A stretch of DNA of 14,686 bases from positions 1 to 14,686 of the forward strand of contig CANRLE010000022.1 of NCBI GenBank assembly GCA_947631385.1, in the 5' to 3' direction. Shown here piece by piece: positions 1-7,621 of this stretch (position 1 is the first letter of the stretch; the number at the start of each line of letters is the position of its first letter). The position numbers and the translations under genes are program-made. Under the pieces are notes generated by a model. That model did no database searches, was not told the DNA's origin, and saw only the letters and a program-made list of their open reading frames with translations. The DNA comes from an uncultured Clostridia bacterium (GTDB taxonomy: Bacteria; Bacillota; Clostridia; TANB77; CAG-508).

Positions 1-604
1 AATTTAACTCTTTTGAGAAGTTATTAACAGGTTGTTCTATTGATAAATTCATATAATTATTTAAATTAAACATTTGTATATCAAATGTAGGATTATTAGT
101 AAGTACTCCTACTGGATTATCATATACTTTTAGTCCATCTACAACGCTTTCAACTGTTATAGAAGATTCTTTATCTGCAATAATCCAATGTAATGGAGAT
201 ACTGGCAATTCATCACTAAAATTAATTAATGCTAAATTTACATTTTGTAATAATTCTTTTACTTCTTTAATATTTGAACATTGTGACAAAACATATGGTA
301 TAAATTCAAAAGGTGCAATATTGTTTTTATCTTCTTTTATGTCATTATAATGGGCATTTCCGGGGAAATTTAATCCTGCCATTCCCACCCCTTTTTCATT
401 AATTGCATCATAATAAAGCGGATAATTATTTGATATATATGACATACCAATGATTGCATAATGCTTATTTATATCTCCTACTTTTCTAAATTTAAATTCG
501 TAATTTCTTGGTGTTATTGTAACAGTTTCTTTATAAGAATACTCTAAATCTAAATTTCTACCAAAGTAATGATTATCAGTATTATAAGTTATAGCTGTAC
601 ACAT
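1..604 (-). CDS. bsh: Choloylglycine (bile salt) hydrolase, C-terminus off window
   Basis: Ntn-hydrolase of the choloylglycine hydrolase / penicillin V acylase family, expected to cleave the amide bond of glycine- or taurine-conjugated bile acids in the cytoplasm. About 201 residues lie in the window; the family is usually about 320-330, so roughly a third is missing at the left edge. Seen: Met-Cys start, so Cys2 becomes the N-terminal nucleophile; FGRN (Arg16) and Asp19; AGLNFP with Asn79; LTNNPTF with Asn170. These match the catalytic positions Cys2, Arg18, Asp21, Asn82 and Asn175 of Clostridium perfringens bile salt hydrolase; the final Arg is off window. Asn rather than Tyr at position 79 favours bile salt hydrolase over penicillin V acylase. 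The start is ATG at 602-604 with an AGAAGG-type ribosome site upstream. It begins 26 bases after the copA stop, so co-transcription is likely. Substrate preference is inferred. Confidence 0.9.
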   Translation of the reverse strand, partial: MCTAITYNTDNHYFGRNLDLEYSYKETVTITPRNYEFKFRKVGDINKHYAIIGMSYISNNYPLYYDAINEKGVGMAGLNFPGNAHYNDIKEDKNNIAPFEFIPYVLSQCSNIKEVKELLQNVNLALINFSDELPVSPLHWIIADKESSITVESVVDGLKVYDNPVGVLTNNPTFDIQMFNLNNYMNLSIEQPVNNFSKELN

Positions 605-630
605 ATTTATTACCTTCTTTCAAATATTAA

Positions 631-2841
631 TTACACAAATTTCATTTTTCTTAATCTTGAAGCATTTAATATAACAGTAATACTACTAATTACCATTGCT
701 ATACTTGCTATCATTGGATTTATTGATATTCCAAAAGGTTTTAATAGCCCAATAGCAATTGGTATCATTAAACAGTTATAGAAAAATGCCCAAAATAAAT
801 TTTGTTTGATATTTCTCAATGTCTTTTTACTAATACTAATTAATTTTATTATACTATTTAAATCATTTCTAATTAATATAACATCTGATGAATCCATTGC
901 TATATCTGTTCCGCTATTTACGCTAACCCCTATGTCACTATTAGCAAGTGCTGGACTATCATTAATGCCATCTCCACACATCATTACAAATTTGTTTTCT
1001 TCTTTTAGTTTTTTTATTGTATCTGCTTTTTCTGCTGGAAGTACATTAGAAATTACTGTTGTAATGCCTATTTCTTTTGCAATTTTTTCTGCCGTATTTT
1101 CATTGTCTCCTGTAAGCATAATTGTCTGTATGTTATTTTTGTTCAAGATATCTATTATTTTCTTAACATTTTCTCTTACTATGTCATTTACTCCAATAAG
1201 AGCTATGATGTCTTTTCCCTTAACTACATATATAACACTATTTCCTTTTTCAGCTAATTTTTTCTCATCTTCTATATGCAAATTTGTAACTTGATATTTT
1301 TCCAGTATTTTTGCATTTCCTGCTATAATCTCTTCTTTTCCTATTTTTCCAACAATACCATGTCCTGCTATATTTTCAAATTGTTCTACTTCTAACATTG
1401 ATATTTTTTTCTCTTCAGCATAATCCATAAATGCTTTTCCTATTGGATGAGTTGATTTACTCTCTAAACTAGCTACTAACTGCAATAATTCTTCATCTTT
1501 CATATTGCTATAATTAAATATTTCTGCAATTTTCAATTTTCCATAAGTTAATGTACCAGTTTTGTCAAATACAATTGTATTTATTTTTTGTGCATTTTCT
1601 AATATTTCACTCTTTTTTACTAAAATACCATTATTGGCACACAGTCCTTCACTTACAACAATTGCAAGTGGTGTGGCTAACCCTAGACTGCAAGGGCAAG
1701 CTACTACTAATATAGTTACAAATGTTGAAATAGCTTCACTAAAGTTTTGCCCTGTAATAAGATAAATTATGAATGTAATAATAGCTATAATAATAACACT
1801 TGGTACAAAGTATCCTGATACTGTATCTGCTATTTTAGCTATTGGAGCTTTTGTATTACTTGCTTCGATTACTAATTTTACAATTTCTGATATTGTTGAT
1901 TCTTTACCTATTCTTTCTGCTTTGTATTCTATATAGCCATCATAATTCATGCTTCCAGCAATTACTTTATTTCCTATTTCTTTTGATACTGGCTTGCTTT
2001 CTCCTGTAATAAATGATTCATCTAAATGAGCTTTACCTGAAATAATTTCTCCATCTACTGCAATTTTTTCTCCCGGCTTTGATATAACAATATCTCCTTT
2101 ATTTATTTCATCTAAAGTTACTTGTTTTTCTATGCCATCTATTTTTATTACGGCAGTTTCTGGTGTTATTGTTACTAATTTACTAATTGCTTCTTTTGTC
2201 TTGTCTTTGCTTATACTATCTAAATATCTTCCTATTTTTATAAAATATATGACAATAGCTGCTGATTCAAAGTATAAGTTCATTGTATATTCATGATGTC
2301 CTTTTATAATCATATACATTCCATATAAGCTATATAAGAAACTACTTATTACTCCGATTCCTACTAAAGTGTCCATATTTGGTGTTTTATGAATTAAATT
2401 TTTATATCCGTTTTTTAAAATGTCATAACCATATACCATAAATGCTATAGTTAATAATAGTAGTGCAATGGCATAGTTTAATCCATTTGTGTGTGGATTT
2501 ACTATTTCCAATGTTGGCAGGTTAATCATATGTCCCATTGATATATACATTAGTATAATTGCTAAAATTGTAAAAATTATAAGTTTAATTTTTTCACTTT
2601 TGCTTTTATTTTCAGTCTTGATTTCTTTAAATTCTCCTAAACTTTTAAAACCCGCTTGTTTTACAAATTCTTCTATTTTGTCTATTGTTAGTAGTTTCTC
2701 ATCATACTCGATTGAAGCATTAGACATTACTAAATTAACATTTGCATTAATTATTCCATTTTGCTTATTTAGATACTTTTCTAGTCCATTTGAGCAAGCT
2801 GAACATGTCATTCCATCAATAGATAAGATTATTTTTTTCAT
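631..2841 (-). CDS. copA: Cu(I)-exporting P1B-type ATPase CopA
   Basis: Membrane pump that uses ATP to export Cu(I) and so protects the cell from copper. The 736-residue protein has one N-terminal heavy-metal-associated domain (GMTCSAC, Cys13 and Cys16), then about eight membrane segments (near 85-104, 122-140, 157-178, 187-205, 345-364, 370-392, 681-703, 706-725). Other motifs: TGES of the actuator domain at 279-282, the intramembrane Cys-Pro-Cys metal site at 382-384, the phosphorylated Asp426 in DKTGT, the P1B-specific His-Pro at 465-466, TGDN at 577-580 and GDGINDSP at 623-630. Tyr688-Asn689 in segment 7 and the Met-x-x-Ser pattern near 716-720 in segment 8 fit the Cu(I)-selective subtype. 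Single-HMA architecture and length are normal. The gene starts 2 bases after the copZ stop, so the two are surely co-transcribed. No csoR or copY regulator gene is present in the window. Confidence 0.97.
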   Translation of the reverse strand: MKKIILSIDGMTCSACSNGLEKYLNKQNGIINANVNLVMSNASIEYDEKLLTIDKIEEFVKQAGFKSLGEFKEIKTENKSKSEKIKLIIFTILAIILMYISMGHMINLPTLEIVNPHTNGLNYAIALLLLTIAFMVYGYDILKNGYKNLIHKTPNMDTLVGIGVISSFLYSLYGMYMIIKGHHEYTMNLYFESAAIVIYFIKIGRYLDSISKDKTKEAISKLVTITPETAVIKIDGIEKQVTLDEINKGDIVISKPGEKIAVDGEIISGKAHLDESFITGESKPVSKEIGNKVIAGSMNYDGYIEYKAERIGKESTISEIVKLVIEASNTKAPIAKIADTVSGYFVPSVIIIAIITFIIYLITGQNFSEAISTFVTILVVACPCSLGLATPLAIVVSEGLCANNGILVKKSEILENAQKINTIVFDKTGTLTYGKLKIAEIFNYSNMKDEELLQLVASLESKSTHPIGKAFMDYAEEKKISMLEVEQFENIAGHGIVGKIGKEEIIAGNAKILEKYQVTNLHIEDEKKLAEKGNSVIYVVKGKDIIALIGVNDIVRENVKKIIDILNKNNIQTIMLTGDNENTAEKIAKEIGITTVISNVLPAEKADTIKKLKEENKFVMMCGDGINDSPALANSDIGVSVNSGTDIAMDSSDVILIRNDLNSIIKLISISKKTLRNIKQNLFWAFFYNCLMIPIAIGLLKPFGISINPMIASIAMVISSITVILNASRLRKMKFV

Positions 2842-2843
2842 AA

Positions 2844-3056
2844 CTAATCTTCCTTTACAACTTCAAATCCAATATCTTCGATTTTTTCTTCTATTACTTT
2901 TTTGTCTATATCTTCTTTTACAGTAATTGATACTATTCCAGTATTATGGTTTGCTACTACTTTTTCAATTCCATCTATAGTTTTTAGGGCATTTTGTACT
3001 CTATTTTCACATCCTCCACATACCATACCTTTTACTTTTATCTCTAATTCTTTCAT
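2844..3056 (-). CDS. copZ: Copper chaperone CopZ
   Basis: Small cytoplasmic Cu(I)-binding protein that passes copper to CopA. The 70 residues form a single heavy-metal-associated domain with the metal-binding GMVCGGC loop (Cys13, Cys16) and the alternating strand/helix pattern of the ferredoxin-like fold; the length is typical. The start ATG at 3054-3056 has a strong AAGGAGG site at 3064-3070, seven bases away. It is the first gene of a copZ-copA unit (2-base gap) and has its own promoter at 3093-3121. A bile-salt-hydrolase-type gene follows copA on the same strand and may belong to the same transcript. Confidence 0.95.
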   Translation of the reverse strand: MKELEIKVKGMVCGGCENRVQNALKTIDGIEKVVANHNTGIVSITVKEDIDKKVIEEKIEDIGFEVVKED

Positions 3057-3092
3057 TTCTTTTCCTCCTTATTAAATTATTTCCTGTTTTTT

Positions 3093-3121
3093 ATTATATA
3101 TCCCTTGTAATATTTTGTAAA
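3093..3121 (-). promoter_or_regulatory. Promoter of copZ-copA
   Basis: On the minus strand, -35 TTTACA (3116-3121) and -10 TATAAT (3093-3098) are separated by exactly 17 bases, giving a start site about 30 bases before copZ. The -35 lies only a few bases past the stop codon of the upstream transporter gene, and no terminator separates them, so read-through from that gene is also possible. Two TTACAA repeats lie in the -35/spacer region and could be part of an operator, but they do not match a CopY or CsoR site that I recognise. Confidence 0.75.
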
Positions 3122-3129
3122 TAATTAAG

Positions 3130-6100
3130 TTATATTTTTTTATTTTTTTTAACTACTAACTTATCACAAAAAGCAAGTACTGCTGGCAATAAAGTTAAAA
3201 TTAAAATTGTAGAACACAAGGTTCCTTCTGAAATTGTTTTACATATTTTAGCCGCAATGGCTGATGCAAATTTTGCAATAATTAAAGTAACAATGATAAG
3301 TATTGAACTTGAAGTTAAAATAGTATTAATTGATTTATTATACGAATCTATTATTGATTCTTTTATACCTTCATTTTTTCTATGTTCAAGATAATATGAT
3401 GTATATAAAATAGCATAATCGATAGTTGCTCCCATCAATATACTTTGAACAATAAGTATTGAAATAAAATATACATTGTCTCCAATTATAGATAATATTC
3501 CCATTGTTAGATATACCGCTGTCTGTATTGTCAATACTAATATTACAGGTATAGTAATTGATTTAAATGTAATGGCTACTACTATAAATATTGCTATCAT
3601 TGTAATTATTGTTATCGTATTTAGCTCATTATCAAAACTTTGACTCATTTCATAAGCCATAGGAGAGTCTCCTATTACATAGACATTTTCTAATTCTTTT
3701 CCAAACATCTCTTTTACATTTTTTATAAATTCAAAAGTTTCTGATGTTTCTGAATCTAGTTTTGTATTTAATACTATTCTCGAATAATTATCACCTATTA
3801 ATAATTCTCTTGCATCTTTTATTGTTGTTTTCGCTTCTATTATATCGCTTCTCATATCATCTTCTATAAAATCTGTAAATCTTTCATCTTGCAAAATATT
3901 CTCATTAAGAAATTTAACAAATTCTTCTACTGTCATTTTCCATTCATTATTATATTGTTTATCACTTCCATAATAAATGTAAAGCATTTCAACTGTATTT
4001 TTTTCTACATCATTACTTAAATTACTAATAATAGCAAATATCTCATCTACAGTATATGTAGTATTATTTATTGCTGCTTGCATAATGCTATTTACTGTAT
4101 TTAGCCTTGATATCTGTTCTTTATCGAAATTGCTTGAATATTCTTTATTTGTAACTACATTTTTAAGTAAAAAATCAACAAATTCTTTTAGTGATAAACT
4201 TGGATTTTTATTTATATACTTAGAATTATATAAACCATAAAGTAAATTTATATTTTCTTTATTTATATTTAATAATGAAGATAATTCACTATTATTATAT
4301 TTTTTATTATTGATAACTCCATTCATAACTGATTGAATTAATGTCAAATCTTTTATAGTGCTATTTTTTATTTTTCCTACTAAAGCGCTATCTTTTTGAT
4401 GTACAAGTATGAAATTTACAAATTCTTGAGGCGTCATACTTGTATTATTTTTGTTTGAAACATACAAAGTGTATATATTTTTTGTATTATTGACGTCAAT
4501 ACCTATTATTTGAGAAAGTTCTTTATATGTAAAACTTTTATTATTTAGAGTATTAGTCATAATAGTAGATAATAGTTGCATCTGTTGTATCGTACCTGCA
4601 TCAAGAGCTTCCTTATTATCTAATATTAGTTTTACAAACTCATTAGGTGTAGTAGTCCATTTATCTGTATAATCAATATTAGTATTTTGCTTATTATACT
4701 TTAATAATAGAATTTGATTAATTTTTGTTTCGTCTATACCAAATAAATTAGCTAATTCTTTACTGTTCATTTGCTTAGTTATTATATTTTTATTGCTAAA
4801 TGTTGATAATAATTTTATATTTTGAATTGTTGCATTATCAAAACTTTTTGCATAGTTACTATCTTTTAATACATCATTTAATACAAAATTTGAAAATTCT
4901 GAAAATGTCATTTTTACATCTATATCATTTATAAGAATATAGTATTTATATAATTCTTTCATTGTATTATTATCAATCCCAAATAATTGAGACATTTGAT
5001 TACATATCATTTTATTTTGTAATGTCTGCTTATTTGTGAATTTTGCTAATGTATTTAATTTATTTTTGCTTTCATTATTAATTTTGACAGCATATTTTTC
5101 ATTTGTTAAGACATCTTTATTCATAAAATTAATAAATTCATTCAAACTAATTTGTGTATTATTATTTTTAGAAAGATAATAAATAAGTATGTCATCAATT
5201 TTATTCTTTTTAATGTCCATTATATTTGCTAAATCACTTGCAGTTCTTTTTTTATTCATAGAAGATACTGTAATAAAGTTTTTTAATCTAGTAATATCCT
5301 TTTTGGTTTCATCACTTATTTTTTCATTTGTTTTTGGGTTGTTATATGCTTCTTCTTCAATAAAATTGATAAAGTCGTTAAATGTCATTTTTGTATTTGC
5401 ATCTTGATTATAATAATCGTAATACAATATTTTTAATAAATAATCTTCTACTTTAACATCTGAACCTAAATCTTCTAATTTATTATTTAATTTATCATAA
5501 GTTAGTTTCTCGTTAATTGTATTTCCATAAGCTAATACTTCATCTACCTTTTCTTTATCTTCAAGTTGTTTTAAATATTTATCAACTTTTTCTTCATCTT
5601 CATTTTTATATAAAATAGCAATTTGATTATTTTCAGAAAATACATCTGCTATAGTATCTGATTGTGTATCTGTATAATTAATTCCTAAATTTCCTTTTAA
5701 CAAAAAGCTTGTAATAAATACTATAAGAAATAATGGAACTGAGATTACTCTCGCTTTATAACTAAATCCACCTAATTTATTTAATTTTATAGTTGGACTT
5801 TTCTTTTTGGTTTTTACTATCCATTTATCAAACATTAGTATTAATGCTGGAAGTACAAAGAAAATACAAATTAAACTGAATAACACACCTTTTGCTAATA
5901 CAAATCCTAAATCTTTTCCAATTTTAAAGCTCATAAATACTAATGCTATAAGTCCAACTATTGTTGTAACAGAGCTACTTGATATGGCTTGAAAAGCTTT
6001 ATATAATGCATCTTTCATGGCTGTTACTTTATCTTTGTTATTTTTCTTTTCCTGATCATATCTGTTCATTAACATTATCGAATAATCCATTGATAATGCC

Positions 6101-6753
6101 ATTTGTAATATTGCTGCTATTGAATTTGTAATATTTGATACATTTTGAAATATAATATTTGTTCCTTTGTTTAAAACTACTGCCATTAATATTGATATTA
6201 AAAATAAAAATGGTTCTACATATGATTCACACATTATAAGTAAAATAACTAGACTACTTGCAACTGCAAGTGCAACAATCCAAATTGGTAATACTGATTT
6301 ATTACTTTCTGATATATTTCCACTTGTATAAATTGTATAATCTTTATATTTTTCTGTTATTTGATTATATACGTCAGTTGCTTTTTGTGAATCAGATTTA
6401 TCATCTACTGTAATAACATATAGAGTGTAGTTTTCTTTATTATAATTTTCCGTATTGTCATAATCTACACTTGTTACGCCTTCTATCGATTCTAAATCAC
6501 TTTTTATGTCTAATTTTTTTCCATCTTCTAGGTTTTCAAACATTAAATTTAAAGTGCTTGTTTCTGTCCCGGAAAATTCTTTTTCCATAATGTCCATACC
6601 TATTCTTGTTTCTGATGTGTCTGGCATATATTCAGCTATGTCGTAATTAATTTTTACTTTTGATGATAATATTGCTGATATTATTGTAAAAACGATAAAT
6701 AAGAGCAAAATAAAATATCTTTTGTTTATTATGAAATCTGTAATTTTTTTCAA
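3130..6753 (-). CDS. RND/MMPL-family transporter with repeat-expanded outer loop
   Basis: Large membrane protein of 1207 residues with the 1+6 / 1+4 layout of the RND superfamily, MMPL type. Membrane segments lie near 13-31, 155-175, 178-198, 207-227, 257-277, 283-307, 335-353, then 1044-1064, 1066-1090, 1095-1118, 1144-1163 and 1172-1196. Both halves carry the Asp-Tyr pair of the proton relay: SMDYSIM (Asp223) and TIDYAIL (Asp1112). The first outer loop is short (about 32-154), while the second spans about 354-1043 and contains seven tandem ~80-residue modules. Single-chain MMPL proteins of Gram-positives are commonly 700-900 residues, so this one is enlarged by the repeats. The start is TTG at 6751-6753, chosen because GGAAGG lies seven bases upstream and the Met-Lys-Lys N-terminus precedes the first membrane helix. 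Likely proton-driven export of a lipid or hydrophobic compound; the substrate is unknown. It lies directly upstream of copZA on the same strand. Confidence 0.88.
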   Translation of the reverse strand: MKKITDFIINKRYFILLLFIVFTIISAILSSKVKINYDIAEYMPDTSETRIGMDIMEKEFSGTETSTLNLMFENLEDGKKLDIKSDLESIEGVTSVDYDNTENYNKENYTLYVITVDDKSDSQKATDVYNQITEKYKDYTIYTSGNISESNKSVLPIWIVALAVASSLVILLIMCESYVEPFLFLISILMAVVLNKGTNIIFQNVSNITNSIAAILQMALSMDYSIMLMNRYDQEKKNNKDKVTAMKDALYKAFQAISSSSVTTIVGLIALVFMSFKIGKDLGFVLAKGVLFSLICIFFVLPALILMFDKWIVKTKKKSPTIKLNKLGGFSYKARVISVPLFLIVFITSFLLKGNLGINYTDTQSDTIADVFSENNQIAILYKNEDEEKVDKYLKQLEDKEKVDEVLAYGNTINEKLTYDKLNNKLEDLGSDVKVEDYLLKILYYDYYNQDANTKMTFNDFINFIEEEAYNNPKTNEKISDETKKDITRLKNFITVSSMNKKRTASDLANIMDIKKNKIDDILIYYLSKNNNTQISLNEFINFMNKDVLTNEKYAVKINNESKNKLNTLAKFTNKQTLQNKMICNQMSQLFGIDNNTMKELYKYYILINDIDVKMTFSEFSNFVLNDVLKDSNYAKSFDNATIQNIKLLSTFSNKNIITKQMNSKELANLFGIDETKINQILLLKYNKQNTNIDYTDKWTTTPNEFVKLILDNKEALDAGTIQQMQLLSTIMTNTLNNKSFTYKELSQIIGIDVNNTKNIYTLYVSNKNNTSMTPQEFVNFILVHQKDSALVGKIKNSTIKDLTLIQSVMNGVINNKKYNNSELSSLLNINKENINLLYGLYNSKYINKNPSLSLKEFVDFLLKNVVTNKEYSSNFDKEQISRLNTVNSIMQAAINNTTYTVDEIFAIISNLSNDVEKNTVEMLYIYYGSDKQYNNEWKMTVEEFVKFLNENILQDERFTDFIEDDMRSDIIEAKTTIKDARELLIGDNYSRIVLNTKLDSETSETFEFIKNVKEMFGKELENVYVIGDSPMAYEMSQSFDNELNTITIITMIAIFIVVAITFKSITIPVILVLTIQTAVYLTMGILSIIGDNVYFISILIVQSILMGATIDYAILYTSYYLEHRKNEGIKESIIDSYNKSINTILTSSSILIIVTLIIAKFASAIAAKICKTISEGTLCSTILILTLLPAVLAFCDKLVVKKNKKI
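3799..5505 (-). repeat. Seven tandem ~80-residue modules inside the RND transporter
   Basis: Protein-level repeats covering about residues 417-985 of the transporter. Each module has two anchors. One is a Leu-rich 'eL..lfgId...i..LY.yY' stretch, seen as QLFGID at 589-594, NLFGID at 669-674 and QIIGID at 748-753. The other is an 'mT..EFvnFl' stretch, seen at residues 456, 535, 615, 701, 773, 853 and 940, giving spacings of 79, 80, 86, 72, 80 and 87. A third weaker pattern (Leu..Leu..hydrophobic about 30-35 residues after EF) completes the unit. The copies are strongly diverged in both protein and DNA, so they are old duplications and not an assembly artefact. Predicted helical and outside the membrane. 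I do not recognise the domain. Confidence 0.85.
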
Positions 6754-6782
6754 AGTAAATCCTTCCTTTCGTTTTATTTTGC

Positions 6783-6822
6783 ATTATATATTATACTCCC
6801 ATTTTTGTTCTAATGGAAGTAT
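6783..6822 (-). promoter_or_regulatory. RND transporter promoter with overlapping inverted repeat
   Basis: On the minus strand a TATAAT -10 lies at 6790-6795 (a second at 6783-6788), with a weak TTCCAT at the -35 position 17 bases away (6813-6818). An inverted repeat with 11-base arms (ATACTCCCATT at 6793-6803, AATGGAAGTAT at 6812-6822, one mismatch, 8-base centre) covers the space from -35 to -10. That is the usual place for a repressor or MerR-type activator site. No regulator gene is adjacent, so the binding protein is unknown. Confidence 0.5.
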
Positions 6823-6852
6823 AAATTTTAATTAATTTGAAAAAATGAAGAA

Positions 6853-6892
6853 ATGAGGAATTGGGGACGTCCCCAATTCCTCAATTCCTCAT
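6853..6892. repeat. Palindromic REP-like element
   Basis: A perfect 28-base palindrome without a loop occupies 6855-6882 (arms GAGGAATTGGGGAC and its complement, centre GACGTC), unusually GC-rich for this region. A second AATTCCTCAT at 6883-6892 repeats the right arm and can pair with ATGAGGAATT at 6853-6862, giving an alternative longer hairpin. The dpaB stop codon (6889-6891) lies inside it. No strong T-run follows on the minus strand, so a plain rho-independent terminator is less likely than a dispersed REP/MITE-type unit, though it may still slow or end transcription. Confidence 0.65.
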
Positions 6893-7469
6893 AATAGTAT
6901 TGGACTTATTTGTTCTCCATCTAATGCATACTCTATAGTTTTAATAATATATTCAAAATCAAATACAATTGACCTTGGTTTTGTTATTGGATTATCTTGC
7001 CTGAAAGGAACAAAATAATAGTTTCTCCTATTTAGTAATTTTCCAATATTTTCAGCATTACCACTTAAACCATTATTTGTAGATGGTGCAATAACTAAAG
7101 GAAATCCGATTCCTTAGGTGTGATTTTGCTGCCATTAAAGCAGGTGTATCAATAATATCACATGCTAGCTTTGACATAGTGTTTCCGCGAGCATGGTGCT
7201 ATAATCATTATATCTGTTAATTTTTTAGGACCGATTGGTTCTGCATCTTGAATAGTATGGATGATTTTTTTACCAGTTATGTCTTCGATTTCTTCAATAA
7301 AGTCTTTTGCTTTACCAAACTTAGTATCTAAATTATAACTATTATATGACATGATTGGAATTATCTCTGCTCCTTTTTCAATTAATTCTTTCATTTTTGG
7401 TATAGTTTTTTTGAATGTGCAAAAGGAACCTGTTAGTGCAAATCCTATTTTTTTACCTTTTACTTCCAA
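6889..7469 (-). pseudogene. dpaB: Dipicolinate synthase subunit B, two frameshifts
   Basis: Subunit B (SpoVFB) of dipicolinate synthase, the flavoprotein-like partner that helps make the spore-core compound dipicolinic acid in the mother cell. Residues 1-95 read GFALTGSFCTF (N-terminal loop), EIIPIMSYN, TKFGKA, then DIMIIAPC. The frame is lost at about 7187-7190. One base over, it continues GNTMSKLACDIIDTP, ALMAAKSHLRN, is lost again at about 7103-7108, and resumes in the third frame as PLVIAPSTNNGL, NYYFVPFRQDNP, EYALDGEQISPILL and stops at TGA 6889-6891. The full span of 581 bases equals about 192 codons plus two extra bases, close to the usual ~195-200 residues. So this is a full-length gene with two +1 shifts; sequencing error is the alternative. 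The start is TTG at 7467-7469 with AAGGAGG at 7481-7487. The usual upstream partner dpaA is absent; spoVB lies divergently. Confidence 0.85.
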
Positions 7470-7485
7470 AGTTTACAATTCCTCC

Positions 7486-7515
7486 TTTCATATTACATTT
7501 ATATATAATATGAAA
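7486..7515 (-). promoter_or_regulatory. Inverted repeat and possible sigma-K-like -10 before dpaB
   Basis: Perfect 10-base arms (TTTCATATTA at 7486-7495, TAATATGAAA at 7506-7515) with a 10-base centre lie immediately upstream of the dpaB ribosome site. On the minus strand CATATTATA at 7504-7512 fits the CATANNNTA -10 of mother-cell sigma-K promoters, which drive the dpaAB operon in Bacillus subtilis, and it would give a leader of about 28 bases. No AC element is seen at the right -35 distance, and such matches are common in AT-rich DNA. Confidence 0.3.
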
Positions 7516-7621
7516 TTATGTAAATTTTGAAAGCTATTGATATTATATTTTTTAACTTTTTATTTTGTATCAATCTTCTCATATTTAGGATAAAAAAACA
7601 TATTTATTTAATGGTGATACT

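Noticed and set aside
806..1294. 162-codon plus-strand frame opposite copA
   Set aside because: Antisense shadow of a well-supported P-type ATPase; low-complexity hydrophobic translation and no ribosome site.
3106..3121. Two TGTAA repeats in the copZ promoter as another WalR box
   Set aside because: The spacing is four bases, not five, and one copy is the complement of the -35 hexamer itself; copper genes are not expected WalR targets.
3799..5505. EF-hand, dockerin or other known calcium-binding repeats in the RND transporter
   Set aside because: The units are ~80 residues and lack the spaced Asp/Asn/Glu loop of EF-hands; 'EF' in the anchor is only Glu-Phe.
6889..7469. Programmed frameshifting or TGA read-through in dpaB
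   Set aside because: Two +1 shifts at unrelated sequences without a slippery heptamer or downstream structure fit mutation or sequencing error better; Trp is coded by TGG in this window, so TGA is a true stop.
7537..7606. Promoter for spoVB: sigma-A-like TTGATA at 7537-7542, or sigma-E-like ATATT/CATATTTA at 7581-7606
   Set aside because: The first has no convincing -10 (TTATTT or TATTTT). The second would start transcription about 9 bases before the TTG, inside the ribosome site. Neither is strong enough to annotate.
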